From contig CP170457.1 in assembly GCA_047947135.1 (NCBI GenBank), positions 3,906,001 through 3,970,000 on the forward strand: a DNA stretch of 64,000 bases. The letters run 5' to 3'. Made by a program: the position numbers and the translations under genes. Of the stretch, positions 27,870-36,271 are shown in pieces. Numbering within the stretch: the first letter of the stretch is position 1; each line of letters opens with the position of its first letter. Origin of the DNA: Planctobacterium sp047947135. GTDB taxonomy: Bacteria > Pseudomonadota > Gammaproteobacteria > Enterobacterales > Alteromonadaceae. Below the pieces are notes generated by a model. It was not told where the DNA came from. It saw nothing but the letters and a program-made list of their open reading frames with translations, and did not search any database.

Positions 27870-28421
27870 ATGACCCTTCTTTCGATATTTCTGATCGCCC
27901 TGCTCTCGCTTGCATTTGGTTGTCTGCTGGGTTTTGCTGCAATCAAATTCAGGGTAGAAGGTGATCCATTAGTGGAACAAATCGATGAGATTTTGCCACA
28001 GACTCAATGTGGTCAATGTGGTTATCCTGGCTGTAAACCTTATGCTGAAGCCATTGCCAATGGCGACGATATCAATAAATGCCCTCCCGGTGGTGAAGCA
28101 ACCATTAAAAAACTCGCCGATCTGATGGGTGTAGAAGCTAAACCACTGGATGATGCGCACGGCAGTGAAGATGTCAAAAAAGTTGCGGTTATTCGCGAGG
28201 ACGAGTGCATTGGTTGCACTAAATGTATTCAGGCCTGTCCAGTTGACGCCATATTAGGTGCTACACGGCAAATGCATACGGTCATTGCGGATGAATGTAC
28301 GGGTTGTGATTTATGTGTTGCGCCCTGCCCTGTTGATTGTATTGATATGGTACCGGTTAAAACCAATACTCGAAATTGGCAATGGGATTTAGAGCCCATT
28401 CAGATCAAGGAAATCGGATAA
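27870..28421 (+). CDS. rnfB: Rnf complex iron-sulfur subunit B
   Basis: 183 residues from ATG at 27870, which has GGAGAA upstream and lies 10 nt after rnfA; the in-frame GTG inside rnfA lacks a suitable site. An N-terminal membrane anchor is followed by a Fes-type 4Fe-4S domain (CGQCGYPGCKPYAEAI). Two ferredoxin-type 4Fe-4S motifs follow (CIGCTKCIQACPVDAI and CTGCDLCVAPCPVDCI). It passes electrons between ferredoxin and the membrane subunits. Confidence 0.97.
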   Translation: MTLLSIFLIALLSLAFGCLLGFAAIKFRVEGDPLVEQIDEILPQTQCGQCGYPGCKPYAEAIANGDDINKCPPGGEATIKKLADLMGVEAKPLDDAHGSEDVKKVAVIREDECIGCTKCIQACPVDAILGATRQMHTVIADECTGCDLCVAPCPVDCIDMVPVKTNTRNWQWDLEPIQIKEIG

Positions 28422-28425
28422 TTCT

Positions 28426-30294
28426 ATGTCTGTTGCCATTATAGATAAAATCAAAAACGGTGAATTGTGGGACTTCCCGGGAGGCGTGCACCCACAACAA
28501 TTCAAAGAGTTGTCTAATCAACAACCCATCAGCAAGCTCGCTTTACCTGAATTATTGTACTTGCCAGTAAAACAACATGTCGGCGTCAGCGGGAAATTGT
28601 CTGTCGAAAAAGGGGATAGCGTACTAAAAGGGCAAACATTGTCTTCTAGTGCTAATCCATTTGCCGTGCCTGTGCATGCCCCTACGTCGGGTGAAGTGGT
28701 AGATATTACCGAGCATGTTTCTGCTCACCCTTCAGGATTGCCAGAAAAGACCATTATTATTCGACCTGATGGTAAAGAAAAATGGGTGGATCTTAATCCT
28801 GTCGCTGATTTCCAGAAATACAGCCGGATGCAACTCACCGAACTAATCTGCAATGCAGGTATCAGTGGTATGGGGGGCGCCGGTTTTCCTACTCACATCA
28901 AAGTGTCGTCCAGCAAAAACATCGAATTTCTGATTATTAATGGTATTGAGTGTGAACCCTACATCACTTCTGATGACCGATTAATGCGGGAACACGCATG
29001 GCAAATTCGCCAGGGCATTGATGTATTGAGCTACATACTGCAACCACAACATATCATTGTAGCAGTAGAGGATAATAAGCCAGAGGCGTTGGAGGCATTG
29101 CGTATTGCCATTCAGGATAACGATAAAATTGTCCTTAGCAGTGTGCCAACAAAGTATCCCGCTGGCGGTGAAAAGCAGTTAATTCAGGTGTTGACAGGTC
29201 GCGAAGTGCCCAGCGATGGTCTGCCTGTCGATGTTGGAACCATGATGTACAACGTCGGTACCTGCTACGCAATTGCTGACGCCGTATTTTCCGGCAAACC
29301 ATTGATAGAAAGAGTGGTGACAATTACCGGACAGGCTATCGAACGGAGACAAAATGTCTGGGCCCTGTTTGGTACACCCGTATCTCACCTGCTGGATCAA
29401 GCTGGTTACCAAGCCGATAAGCAACGTTCACCCTATGTGATCATGGGTGGACCAATGATGGGATTCGCTATCCATTCACAACAGGTTCCTGTTATAAAAA
29501 CCACCAATTGCCTGCTAGTTCCAGCTGAAAATGAAGTCGCCACTATCGAACAGGAACAAGCCTGCATCAGGTGCGGGGCCTGTGCCGACGCGTGTCCAGC
29601 GGGATTACTACCGCAACAATTGTTTTGGCATAGCAAAGGAAAAGAGTACGACAAGGCTCAGGAGTACGACCTCTTTGACTGCATTGAGTGTGGTGCCTGC
29701 GCCTTCGTTTGCCCCAGCAGCATTCCTCTCGTACATTATTATCGTAAAGCTAAGGCCGATATTCGCATTCAACAGGAAGAGCAGCACAAGGCCGACAAAG
29801 CCCGGGAGCGATTCGAAGCGCGAAATCGTCGACTGGAAAAAGAAAAACAAGCAAGAGAAGAAAAAGCCCGACAAGCCGCGGCAGCCAGAGCAGAAAAGCA
29901 ACAACAAAAAAGTGACAAAGACGACCAATCCTCCCGTGTCGCGGCGGCGCTAGCCAGAGCTAAGGCTAAAAAAGCGCAGGTTCAAGAAGTGCCTTCCGAA
30001 TCTAGTAGTCAGGAAACCGCTCCGGTCGAGGTGCAAAACCCACCAGAGGCGCAATCAGAAACATCGCCAAAAGACGACAAAAAGCAACGCGTCGCAGAAG
30101 CAATAGCCAGAGCTAAAGCCAAAAAGGCTGCGCAAGCACAAGATACAGAAGCAAAAAGCAACGAAAGCAGCTCAGAGAAACCAGAAGCGGAGCAAACATC
30201 CAGCCAGCCGTCGGATACTCAAAAAAGAGTCGCAGACGCCATTGCCCGTGCCAAAGCTAAAAAAGCCGCAAAACAACAAAAGGATAACAGCTAA
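28426..30294 (+). CDS. rnfC: Rnf complex NADH-binding subunit C
   Basis: A 622-residue peripheral subunit that binds NAD(H) and FMN. A GMGGAGFPTHIK motif lies near 145 and two 4Fe-4S motifs at about 380-430 (CIRCGACADACPAGLLP, CIECGACAFVCPSSIP). A long charged tail from about 440 holds three near-identical repeats, RVAAALARAKAKKA, RVAEAIARAKAKKA and RVADAIARAKAKKA, at about 504, 555 and 600, separated by low-complexity linkers. The tail is variable in length across gammaproteobacteria. It starts 4 nt after rnfB. Confidence 0.97.
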   Translation: MSVAIIDKIKNGELWDFPGGVHPQQFKELSNQQPISKLALPELLYLPVKQHVGVSGKLSVEKGDSVLKGQTLSSSANPFAVPVHAPTSGEVVDITEHVSAHPSGLPEKTIIIRPDGKEKWVDLNPVADFQKYSRMQLTELICNAGISGMGGAGFPTHIKVSSSKNIEFLIINGIECEPYITSDDRLMREHAWQIRQGIDVLSYILQPQHIIVAVEDNKPEALEALRIAIQDNDKIVLSSVPTKYPAGGEKQLIQVLTGREVPSDGLPVDVGTMMYNVGTCYAIADAVFSGKPLIERVVTITGQAIERRQNVWALFGTPVSHLLDQAGYQADKQRSPYVIMGGPMMGFAIHSQQVPVIKTTNCLLVPAENEVATIEQEQACIRCGACADACPAGLLPQQLFWHSKGKEYDKAQEYDLFDCIECGACAFVCPSSIPLVHYYRKAKADIRIQQEEQHKADKARERFEARNRRLEKEKQAREEKARQAAAARAEKQQQKSDKDDQSSRVAAALARAKAKKAQVQEVPSESSSQETAPVEVQNPPEAQSETSPKDDKKQRVAEAIARAKAKKAAQAQDTEAKSNESSSEKPEAEQTSSQPSDTQKRVADAIARAKAKKAAKQQKDNS

Positions 30295-30297
30295 GCC

Positions 30298-31392
30298 ATG
30301 CAATTTACTTTGGCCAGTTCTCCACACCAACGAAAGAAGCGCAAAACCAGCGACATCATGTTACTCGTCATGCTGTTGGCGATTCCCGGCGTTCTCACAC
30401 AGGTTTACTTTTTCGGCATCGGTACGTTAATTCATATAGCGCTGGCGGCGATTACCGCTATCGTTGCCGAGGCTTCCATGCTGGAACTGCGCAAGAAAAA
30501 CATCGAGTTAGCCATTAAAGACAATACCGCGCTGTTAACCGCTTTTTTGTTAGCTATTGCCATTCCTCCCTTTGCTCCCTGGTGGATCCCGGTTATCGGT
30601 ACACTGTTCGCTATCGTTATTGTGAAACAGCTCTATGGCGGTTTAGGTTTTAATTTATTTAATCCAGCCATGGCAGCCTACGTGCTGTTATTGATTTCGT
30701 TTCCGGTACAAATGACCTCATGGTCTGCCCCCTTTGGCAGCTCTGAAATCAATCAGACTGCGGCCGATGCCTGGACAGTGATTTTCACCGGCTTCAGTAC
30801 TGAAGGATACAGCGTGGAGCAACTGCGCACTGGTGTCGATGGTTATACCATGGCAACACCATTGGATGGTGTAAAAACAGCTTTGAAAAATGCCATGACC
30901 GCCGGCGAAGCAATGAATGCACAAATGATGATTTCCAATGGCATTTTTTCAGGACTGGGAATTGGTTGGGCATGGGTCAATCTGGCTTACCTCATTGGCG
31001 GTATATTGCTAATTCAGATGCGTGTAATCAACTGGCATTTACCGGTCAGTATGTTGGCTGGGCTGGCACTGAGTGCAGCACTATTTGCCCTGTTTGATGG
31101 TGATCGCTTCCCCGGCCCAATGTTTCATTTATTTAGCGGTGCCACTATGCTGGGGGCTTTCTTTATTATTACTGACCCCGTTACTGCCGCCACCAGCAAT
31201 AAAGGTCGATTGATTTTTGGTTTTTCAATTGGTGTGCTGACTTATATTATTCGCACTTGGGGTGGCTATCCAGATGCAGTAGCATTTGCTGTATTACTAT
31301 TAAATATGGCTGTTCCGGTGATTGATCAATTGACCAAACCAAGAACCTACGGACATCAAAAATCCCGTCATGGAGCCAGCCCTGATGCTTAA
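30298..31392 (+). CDS. rnfD: Rnf complex membrane flavoprotein D
   Basis: A 364-residue integral membrane subunit with about ten helices. The motif MATPLDGV carries Thr187, the position of the covalent FMN in characterised RnfD proteins. HLFSGATMLGAFFIITDPVT lies near 280. It begins 3 nt after rnfC and its 3' end overlaps the rnfG ribosome-binding site and start. Confidence 0.97.
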   Translation: MQFTLASSPHQRKKRKTSDIMLLVMLLAIPGVLTQVYFFGIGTLIHIALAAITAIVAEASMLELRKKNIELAIKDNTALLTAFLLAIAIPPFAPWWIPVIGTLFAIVIVKQLYGGLGFNLFNPAMAAYVLLLISFPVQMTSWSAPFGSSEINQTAADAWTVIFTGFSTEGYSVEQLRTGVDGYTMATPLDGVKTALKNAMTAGEAMNAQMMISNGIFSGLGIGWAWVNLAYLIGGILLIQMRVINWHLPVSMLAGLALSAALFALFDGDRFPGPMFHLFSGATMLGAFFIITDPVTAATSNKGRLIFGFSIGVLTYIIRTWGGYPDAVAFAVLLLNMAVPVIDQLTKPRTYGHQKSRHGASPDA

Positions 31393-32020
31393 CGCTATTT
31401 CAAAAAACGGCGGTTTACTTGCGGGCTTTACGCTGATCACTACGGCAATATTGAGTCTGGTTTATTGGTTAACTGCTCCTCGCATTGACGCGCAGGTACG
31501 TGCCCGCACTGCTCAGTTGTTGCATCAGGTTCTGCCACAGAGCAGATTCGACAATAATATAATTACCAGTTGCACCCTCGTAAACACCGGCAATCCCGAA
31601 ATGCCAACTGCGCGAGTATTCAGAGCTTTCAAGGCGGAGCAACCTGTTGCACTGATCGTAGATACCATCACACCCAATGGGTACAGTGGTGATATTCGTT
31701 TTCTGGTGTCAATCCTCGCAAGTGGAAAGATTGGTGGTGTGCGGGTACTGGAGCACTCAGAGACACCGGGGCTGGGTGATAAAATAGAACTTCGCATTGA
31801 TGACTGGATCCTTAGTTTCGAACAGTTGAACTCAGCATCAGTATACGACTCTGTGTGGGCGGTGAAAAAAGACGGTGGTCAGTTTGATCAGTTTACCGGA
31901 GCGACTATTACGCCAAGAGCGGTAGTATCTGGTGCGCAACAGGCGGTTAAATATGCACTGGAACATCAGGACCAACTTTACCAGGCCACCGCAGATTGCG
32001 GTCAGGAAGCAACGTCATGA
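31385..32020 (+). CDS. rnfG: Rnf complex flavoprotein G
   Basis: 211 residues from ATG at 31385, with GGAG 9 nt upstream; an in-frame ATG at 31370 is less well placed. An N-terminal membrane anchor (about 8-28) is followed by a periplasmic FMN-binding domain. EHSETPGLGDKIE and FTGATITPRAVV are present, with Thr174 as the expected covalent FMN site. It overlaps rnfD by 8 bp and rnfE by 4 bp (ATGA). Confidence 0.96.
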   Translation: MLNAISKNGGLLAGFTLITTAILSLVYWLTAPRIDAQVRARTAQLLHQVLPQSRFDNNIITSCTLVNTGNPEMPTARVFRAFKAEQPVALIVDTITPNGYSGDIRFLVSILASGKIGGVRVLEHSETPGLGDKIELRIDDWILSFEQLNSASVYDSVWAVKKDGGQFDQFTGATITPRAVVSGAQQAVKYALEHQDQLYQATADCGQEATS

Positions 32021-32715
32021 GTGAATATAAAGAATTAAGCTGGCAAGGTTTGTGGAAAAACAATCCCGCGATGGTGCAGCTTTTGGGGCTGTGTCCTCTG
32101 CTGGCTGTCACTGGAACCGTGATCAACGGCTTAGGTTTGGGACTGGCGACGATATTAGTGCTTGTCGGCTCAAATTGCACCGTATCCCTGATTCGTCACT
32201 ATGTGCCCAACGAGATCCGCATTCCCATCTTCGTATTGGTCATCGCCGGATTTGTTACCATCGTAGAACTCCTGATGAAAGCATTCACTTATGAGTTGTA
32301 TCAGGTGCTTGGTATTTTTATTCCGCTGATTGTAACGAACTGCGCCATTATTGGCCGGGCCGAAGCGTATGCCTCGAAAAATAATGTTAAGTTGGCGGCA
32401 TTTGATGGCTTGATGATGGGAGTCGGTTTTACCCTGGTTCTGATGCTATTGGGTGCCTTAAGAGAGCTTCTGGGTAATGGTACATTGTTTAGCAATGCCC
32501 ATTTACTGCTGGGAGAATGGGCTCACGTTTTGGAGCTGACATTATTTGAGACTGATAGTCCATTTTTGATCGCTATATTACCACCAGGTGCATTTTTGGG
32601 GATGGGATTGCTGATCGCGCTCAAGAATGCCCTCAACGATAAAATGGAATCGCTATTTGCCACTGCCCCCACAGAAAAAACTGTTGAACGCGCACGTGTC
32701 ACCAGCGAAGCATAA
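32017..32715 (+). CDS. rnfE: Rnf complex membrane subunit E
   Basis: 232 residues from the ATG of the ATGA overlap with rnfG (GGAAG upstream). A six-helix protein homologous to and inverted relative to RnfA. It contains VQLLGLCPLLAVTGTV near 28 and IVTNCAIIGRAEAYA near 107, the conserved cysteines of the RnfA/E pair. It is the last rnf gene; nth starts 11 nt downstream. Confidence 0.97.
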   Translation: MSEYKELSWQGLWKNNPAMVQLLGLCPLLAVTGTVINGLGLGLATILVLVGSNCTVSLIRHYVPNEIRIPIFVLVIAGFVTIVELLMKAFTYELYQVLGIFIPLIVTNCAIIGRAEAYASKNNVKLAAFDGLMMGVGFTLVLMLLGALRELLGNGTLFSNAHLLLGEWAHVLELTLFETDSPFLIAILPPGAFLGMGLLIALKNALNDKMESLFATAPTEKTVERARVTSEA

Positions 32716-32726
32716 ACCCGGCAATT

Positions 32727-33359
32727 ATGAATAAACAAAAAAGACTGGAAATCCTTACTCGACTCCGGGATGCCAATCCGCATCCAACCACCGAATTAAA
32801 TTTTTCGACACCCTTTGAGTTGTTGGTTGCGGTAACGCTGTCGGCACAAGCGACCGATGTCAGTGTGAACAAAGCGACGGATAAGTTGTTTCCGGTAGCG
32901 AACACCCCTCAAGCAATTTATGACCTCGGCGTGGATGGTTTAAAAAGCTATATTAAAACAATCGGGTTGTATAATTCCAAGGCGGAAAATGTACACAAGA
33001 TGTGTCGTATTTTGCTGGACAAGCACCAGGGCGAAGTCCCGGAAAGTCGCGAGGCATTGGAAGCCTTGCCCGGTGTCGGCCGAAAAACGGCCAACGTGGT
33101 CCTTAATACCGCCTTTGGCTGGCCCACCATTGCTGTAGACACCCATATTTACCGCGTCTCCAACCGCACCAAATTCGCCATGGGTAAAAACGTCGATTTA
33201 GTGGAACAGAAATTATTAAAAGTGGTTCCAGCAGAGTTTAAAGTCGATGTACACCACTGGCTTATTTTGCATGGCCGTTATACCTGCATTGCCCGCAAAC
33301 CACGTTGCGGTTCTTGCATCATTGAAGATTTGTGTGAGTTTAAAGATAAAACTGAGTAG
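32727..33359 (+). CDS. nth: Endonuclease III
   Basis: A 210-residue DNA glycosylase/AP lyase for oxidised pyrimidines. The helix-hairpin-helix LPGVGRKTANVV holds catalytic Lys120 and VDTHIYRVSNR holds Asp138, at the same numbers as E. coli. The C-terminal 4Fe-4S cluster has C187, C194, C197 and C203 in the C-x6-C-x2-C-x5-C spacing. It is cotranscribed with rnf as in most gammaproteobacteria. A damaged second copy of its 3' end occurs at 35970-36146. Confidence 0.97.
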   Translation: MNKQKRLEILTRLRDANPHPTTELNFSTPFELLVAVTLSAQATDVSVNKATDKLFPVANTPQAIYDLGVDGLKSYIKTIGLYNSKAENVHKMCRILLDKHQGEVPESREALEALPGVGRKTANVVLNTAFGWPTIAVDTHIYRVSNRTKFAMGKNVDLVEQKLLKVVPAEFKVDVHHWLILHGRYTCIARKPRCGSCIIEDLCEFKDKTE

Positions 33360-33454
33360 CTAAGAAAGAAGTTTATTGCTCACTCAAAATAATCATTTGA
33401 TAATTCCGATTTTGTTAATTGTCATTCTCGCTATTTGGCGTATTGCGCTGCAAT

Positions 33455-33489
33455 AAAAAACTAAAAGCAGTGTCGCTTTTAGTTTTTAT
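33455..33489. terminator. Bidirectional terminator between nth and the NmrA-like gene
   Basis: ACTAAAAGC and GCTTTTAGT form a perfect 9-bp stem (33461-33482) with a 6-base loop. An A-run flanks it on the left and a T-run on the right, so it serves both convergent genes. Confidence 0.85.
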
Positions 33490-33500
33490 TTACCCCACTA

Positions 33501-34370
33501 TTACTTAAAAAGCTTAGAATGGTCTTCCGCAAACTGCTTAAATGATGTCGGTTCACGGCCCAATAACTTTGCTAAGTCATCTGTTACATAAGCGTATTTA
33601 CCTGTTGCAAACAATTCCTGAATTTCCACTAAAACGTCAGCACTCCATTGTGGCATGCCTTGACCTAACATAGCGTCTAATGCCGCTTGTCCCGGTACTG
33701 GAACGTAGGTGATCTGCTCATTCAATACCGAACTCAATTGCGCTGCTACCTCGTGGAATGACAAACTTTCTGGCCCTGTTAGTTCGTAGATTTTATTGTC
33801 GTGACCGGCTTCGGTTAAAATTTTGAAGCTAACTTCTGCTAAATCACGCACGTCAACGATACTTTGTTTGGCTTCACCTAATGGCAAGTAAAACTGCTTG
33901 CTACCTTTGATGGCCTCCGCTTGCCAAAACATATTCTGGTGAAACGAGTTAGGGCGCAAAATAGTGTAAGTCAGTCCAGAGTCAATTAACGCTTGGTCTG
34001 AGTAACCGTGTTGGCGAATCACTTCTGAAGGTGAATTAACATCCGCACCTAAGCCTGAAAACTTCACTAACTTTTTCACGTTTGCCTGCTTAGCCGCTTG
34101 ATAGAAGTTACTAAACCACTCAGGTGTCTCCGGAGAAATCGCTGTTACTATGTAAGCTTTCTCAATACCATCAAAAGCGGCCGTCAACGACTCTGGCTTG
34201 GCTAAGTCAGCTTCCACCAGTTGCACGTATTCATTTGCTAAGTGTGCTGCTTTTTCAGCGTCACGCACCATGGCGCGAACTGCGACTTTATTTTGAACAA
34301 ATTGTTCAAGTAATGCCCGGCCATTGGTGCCTGTTGCGCCTGCAACCAAAATATTTATTGTCTGATTCAT
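33501..34370 (-). CDS. NmrA-like NAD(P)-binding atypical SDR (QorB/YtfG-like)
   Basis: A 289-residue Rossmann-fold protein. The dinucleotide motif ILVAGATGTNG is at about 6-17. RAMVRDAEKA follows strand 2, and KFSGLGA and LRPNSFHQNMFW are typical of the NmrA/QorB group. QorB reduces quinones with NADPH, while NmrA itself is a redox-sensing regulator; sequence alone does not decide. It is the second gene of an operon with the SnoaL-like gene 16 nt upstream, opposite a LysR gene that probably controls it. Confidence 0.85.
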   Translation of the reverse strand: MNQTINILVAGATGTNGRALLEQFVQNKVAVRAMVRDAEKAAHLANEYVQLVEADLAKPESLTAAFDGIEKAYIVTAISPETPEWFSNFYQAAKQANVKKLVKFSGLGADVNSPSEVIRQHGYSDQALIDSGLTYTILRPNSFHQNMFWQAEAIKGSKQFYLPLGEAKQSIVDVRDLAEVSFKILTEAGHDNKIYELTGPESLSFHEVAAQLSSVLNEQITYVPVPGQAALDAMLGQGMPQWSADVLVEIQELFATGKYAYVTDDLAKLLGREPTSFKQFAEDHSKLFK

Positions 34371-34386
34371 TGTCTTAAATCCTTAT

Positions 34387-34968
34387 TTATTTAAAGCTAA
34401 CTGCTGAAATGTTGCGTTTACGATCGATGCCCCTAATGATAGGTTCTGGAGCAATGTTTTGCGGGAATACCCAGCCACGCTGATGTAAATAAATTACTAA
34501 GTCCATGGTCGTGTCTGCCACTTCAATTCGAACGACTTTGCCGTTTTTTACAGTCATGATTAGATTTTCAACCGATGTACCTTTACGACCCGACGGGCTG
34601 ATGCCGAAGAACGGTTCAACATGCTGCCAATGTAAGTTGAAGGTCATAACGGCTCTGCCGTTACCGTGTTTGTCTACTGCGTTTATTTCATCAACCAGGT
34701 CGACACGTGGTGCAAACGACACTAAAAACGCGTTTGCCCAACCTTTTAATGCATCTAAGCCTTGTACGCCAAACATGGCTGAACTATTGGTTACCACGTT
34801 TTTATCGATAACTTGATCCCAGTCTGACAAATTACCCGTTTGAAAGGCTTGATACACTTGTCTGGTTAAAGTATTGCTGGTGTTAGCTTGGTTCTCGTTA
34901 TGTGACCCGGCAAATGTATTGCCAGCGAAAAATAAAAATACAACTAAAAGTAATTTGGTTAATTTCAT
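34387..34968 (-). CDS. Secreted SnoaL/NTF2-like protein
   Basis: A 193-residue protein with a signal peptide (MKLTKLLLVVFLFFAGNTFA, cleavage after about residue 20). A SnoaL-like domain follows (about 35-165: QVYQAFQTGNLSDWDQVIDK, GLDALKGWANAF, HWQHVEPFFGISPSGR). Such proteins often accompany oxidoreductases in small accessory operons, but no reaction can be assigned. It is first in the operon with the NmrA-like gene and divergent from the LysR gene across 100 bp. Confidence 0.78.
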   Translation of the reverse strand: MKLTKLLLVVFLFFAGNTFAGSHNENQANTSNTLTRQVYQAFQTGNLSDWDQVIDKNVVTNSSAMFGVQGLDALKGWANAFLVSFAPRVDLVDEINAVDKHGNGRAVMTFNLHWQHVEPFFGISPSGRKGTSVENLIMTVKNGKVVRIEVADTTMDLVIYLHQRGWVFPQNIAPEPIIRGIDRKRNISAVSFK

Positions 34969-35068
34969 TGTTAGTTCCTGCTCATTAAGTTGAAGCTATA
35001 GTAAAGATTTGTTTAATGACTAAAAATAGGATAAAAGTAATTTCAAAATTCACTTTGAGTCATCAATA

Positions 35069-35959
35069 ATGAAAGACCTCTCTAATGCCTTTACCTTTGT
35101 TGCCGTCGCGCAGGAAAGAAGTTTTGTTGCGGCTGCCAATAAACTTGGCATGTCAAGCTCAGCGGTAAGTAAAGCCGTATCAAGGTTAGAATCAGACTTA
35201 AAAGTAAAACTCCTGCACCGAACCACACGCAGTGTATCTTTGACACCAGAGGGAGAAAGTTATCTTCGAGGCATCGTTGCCATCGCCAATGATTTGGATA
35301 ACTTAAATCAATATATCAGCTCGACAAATTCCGCCCCATTTGGTCAGCTAAAAGTCAGTTTACCTCCAGCCTATGGCAGAACAGTCGTATTACCACAACT
35401 GCATCATTTTTACGCAAAATATCCAGACATCACTTTGGAGTTGTCTTTTGAAAGTCGCCCCATTAATTTGGCAGAAAGCAGCGTCGATTTAGTGGTACGC
35501 TCCAATAAACTACCGGATAGTGCTAATTTGGTTGCACGAAAATTATCGGATGTTCGGCAGGTGATTTGTGCCACGCCGGAATATCTTGCCCGCATCGGCG
35601 GAATCGATTCCGTCGACGATTTAGAACATCATAATGTTATTGTGATGAAACACGCCTCAAAAGGCCGCCGTTTGCCATTGCAGCTTAGCGGTAATAGGAC
35701 CTTAACTGTGGAAGGTAATTTGTGTGTTGATGACGCCGAAGCCAAAGCGATAGCGGTAAAACACGGACTCGGTGTTGGTCAGTTGTTTGAGTTTTTTGTT
35801 GAGAAAGAGTTACAAGACGGTACGTTGGTTGAAGTTTTGCCAGAACAACGCCCTAGCGATATTCCTTTGTACATTATGTATTTGGATAGAAAATTGGTGT
35901 CGCCAAGAATTCGGGCATTTATTGATTTTCTTGATGAGCTTACAAAGGGCAAATTTTAA
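35069..35959 (+). CDS. LysR family transcriptional regulator
   Basis: A 296-residue regulator with an N-terminal winged helix (FVAVAQERSFVAAANKLGMS, VSKAVSRLESDL at about 9-50). Its substrate-binding domain belongs to the CrgA/DmlR-like group (GQLKVSLPPAYGRTVVLPQL, LAESSVDLVVRSN). It is divergent from the SnoaL/NmrA operon, the usual arrangement of a LysR protein and its target. Ten bases after its stop begins the nth 3' remnant. Confidence 0.9.
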   Translation: MKDLSNAFTFVAVAQERSFVAAANKLGMSSSAVSKAVSRLESDLKVKLLHRTTRSVSLTPEGESYLRGIVAIANDLDNLNQYISSTNSAPFGQLKVSLPPAYGRTVVLPQLHHFYAKYPDITLELSFESRPINLAESSVDLVVRSNKLPDSANLVARKLSDVRQVICATPEYLARIGGIDSVDDLEHHNVIVMKHASKGRRLPLQLSGNRTLTVEGNLCVDDAEAKAIAVKHGLGVGQLFEFFVEKELQDGTLVEVLPEQRPSDIPLYIMYLDRKLVSPRIRAFIDFLDELTKGKF

Positions 35960-35969
35960 TTTTTTCTAG

Positions 35970-36146
35970 ATTCGCCATGGACAAAAACGTCAACTTAGTG
36001 GTTATGAAATTATTAAAAGTGCTTCCAGCGTTGTTCAAAGTTGATACACATGATTGGTTTATTTTGCATGTGTCCGATACAACTGCATTGCCCGAAAGCC
36101 ACTGTGCGGCCCTTGCCTGATTGAAGACTTGTGGGAGTTTAAGGAG
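35970..36146 (+). pseudogene. nth: Degenerate duplicate of the nth 3' end
   Basis: This stretch aligns with nth bases about 33173-33348 (residues 150 to 208). In the Nth frame it reads FAM.KNV.LV..KLLKV.PA, then FKVD.H.W.ILH, about 24 of 34 residues identical. A 2-nt insertion near 36068 then shifts the frame. Beyond it the reading is CIARKPLCGPCLIEDLWEF, where the fourth cluster cysteine (C203) has become Trp. The part holding Lys120 and Asp138 is absent. It is therefore a non-functional remnant, most likely left by insertion or recombination at nth. Confidence 0.88.
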
Positions 36147-36271
36147 CAGTCCTCTGGAGTTACAAGCTTTATTTCTATCCCTGAGTTTTGTCATTTTGTC
36201 GTTTATCCATTGTTACGCTTTTACAAATCGCATAGCTTACAAATTCCATTATCAAAGACAACGGCATATTG

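Noticed and set aside
29608..29928. 106-codon minus-strand frame inside rnfC
   Set aside because: Antisense shadow of the charged RnfC tail; its hydrophobic composition is the mirror of Lys/Glu codons.
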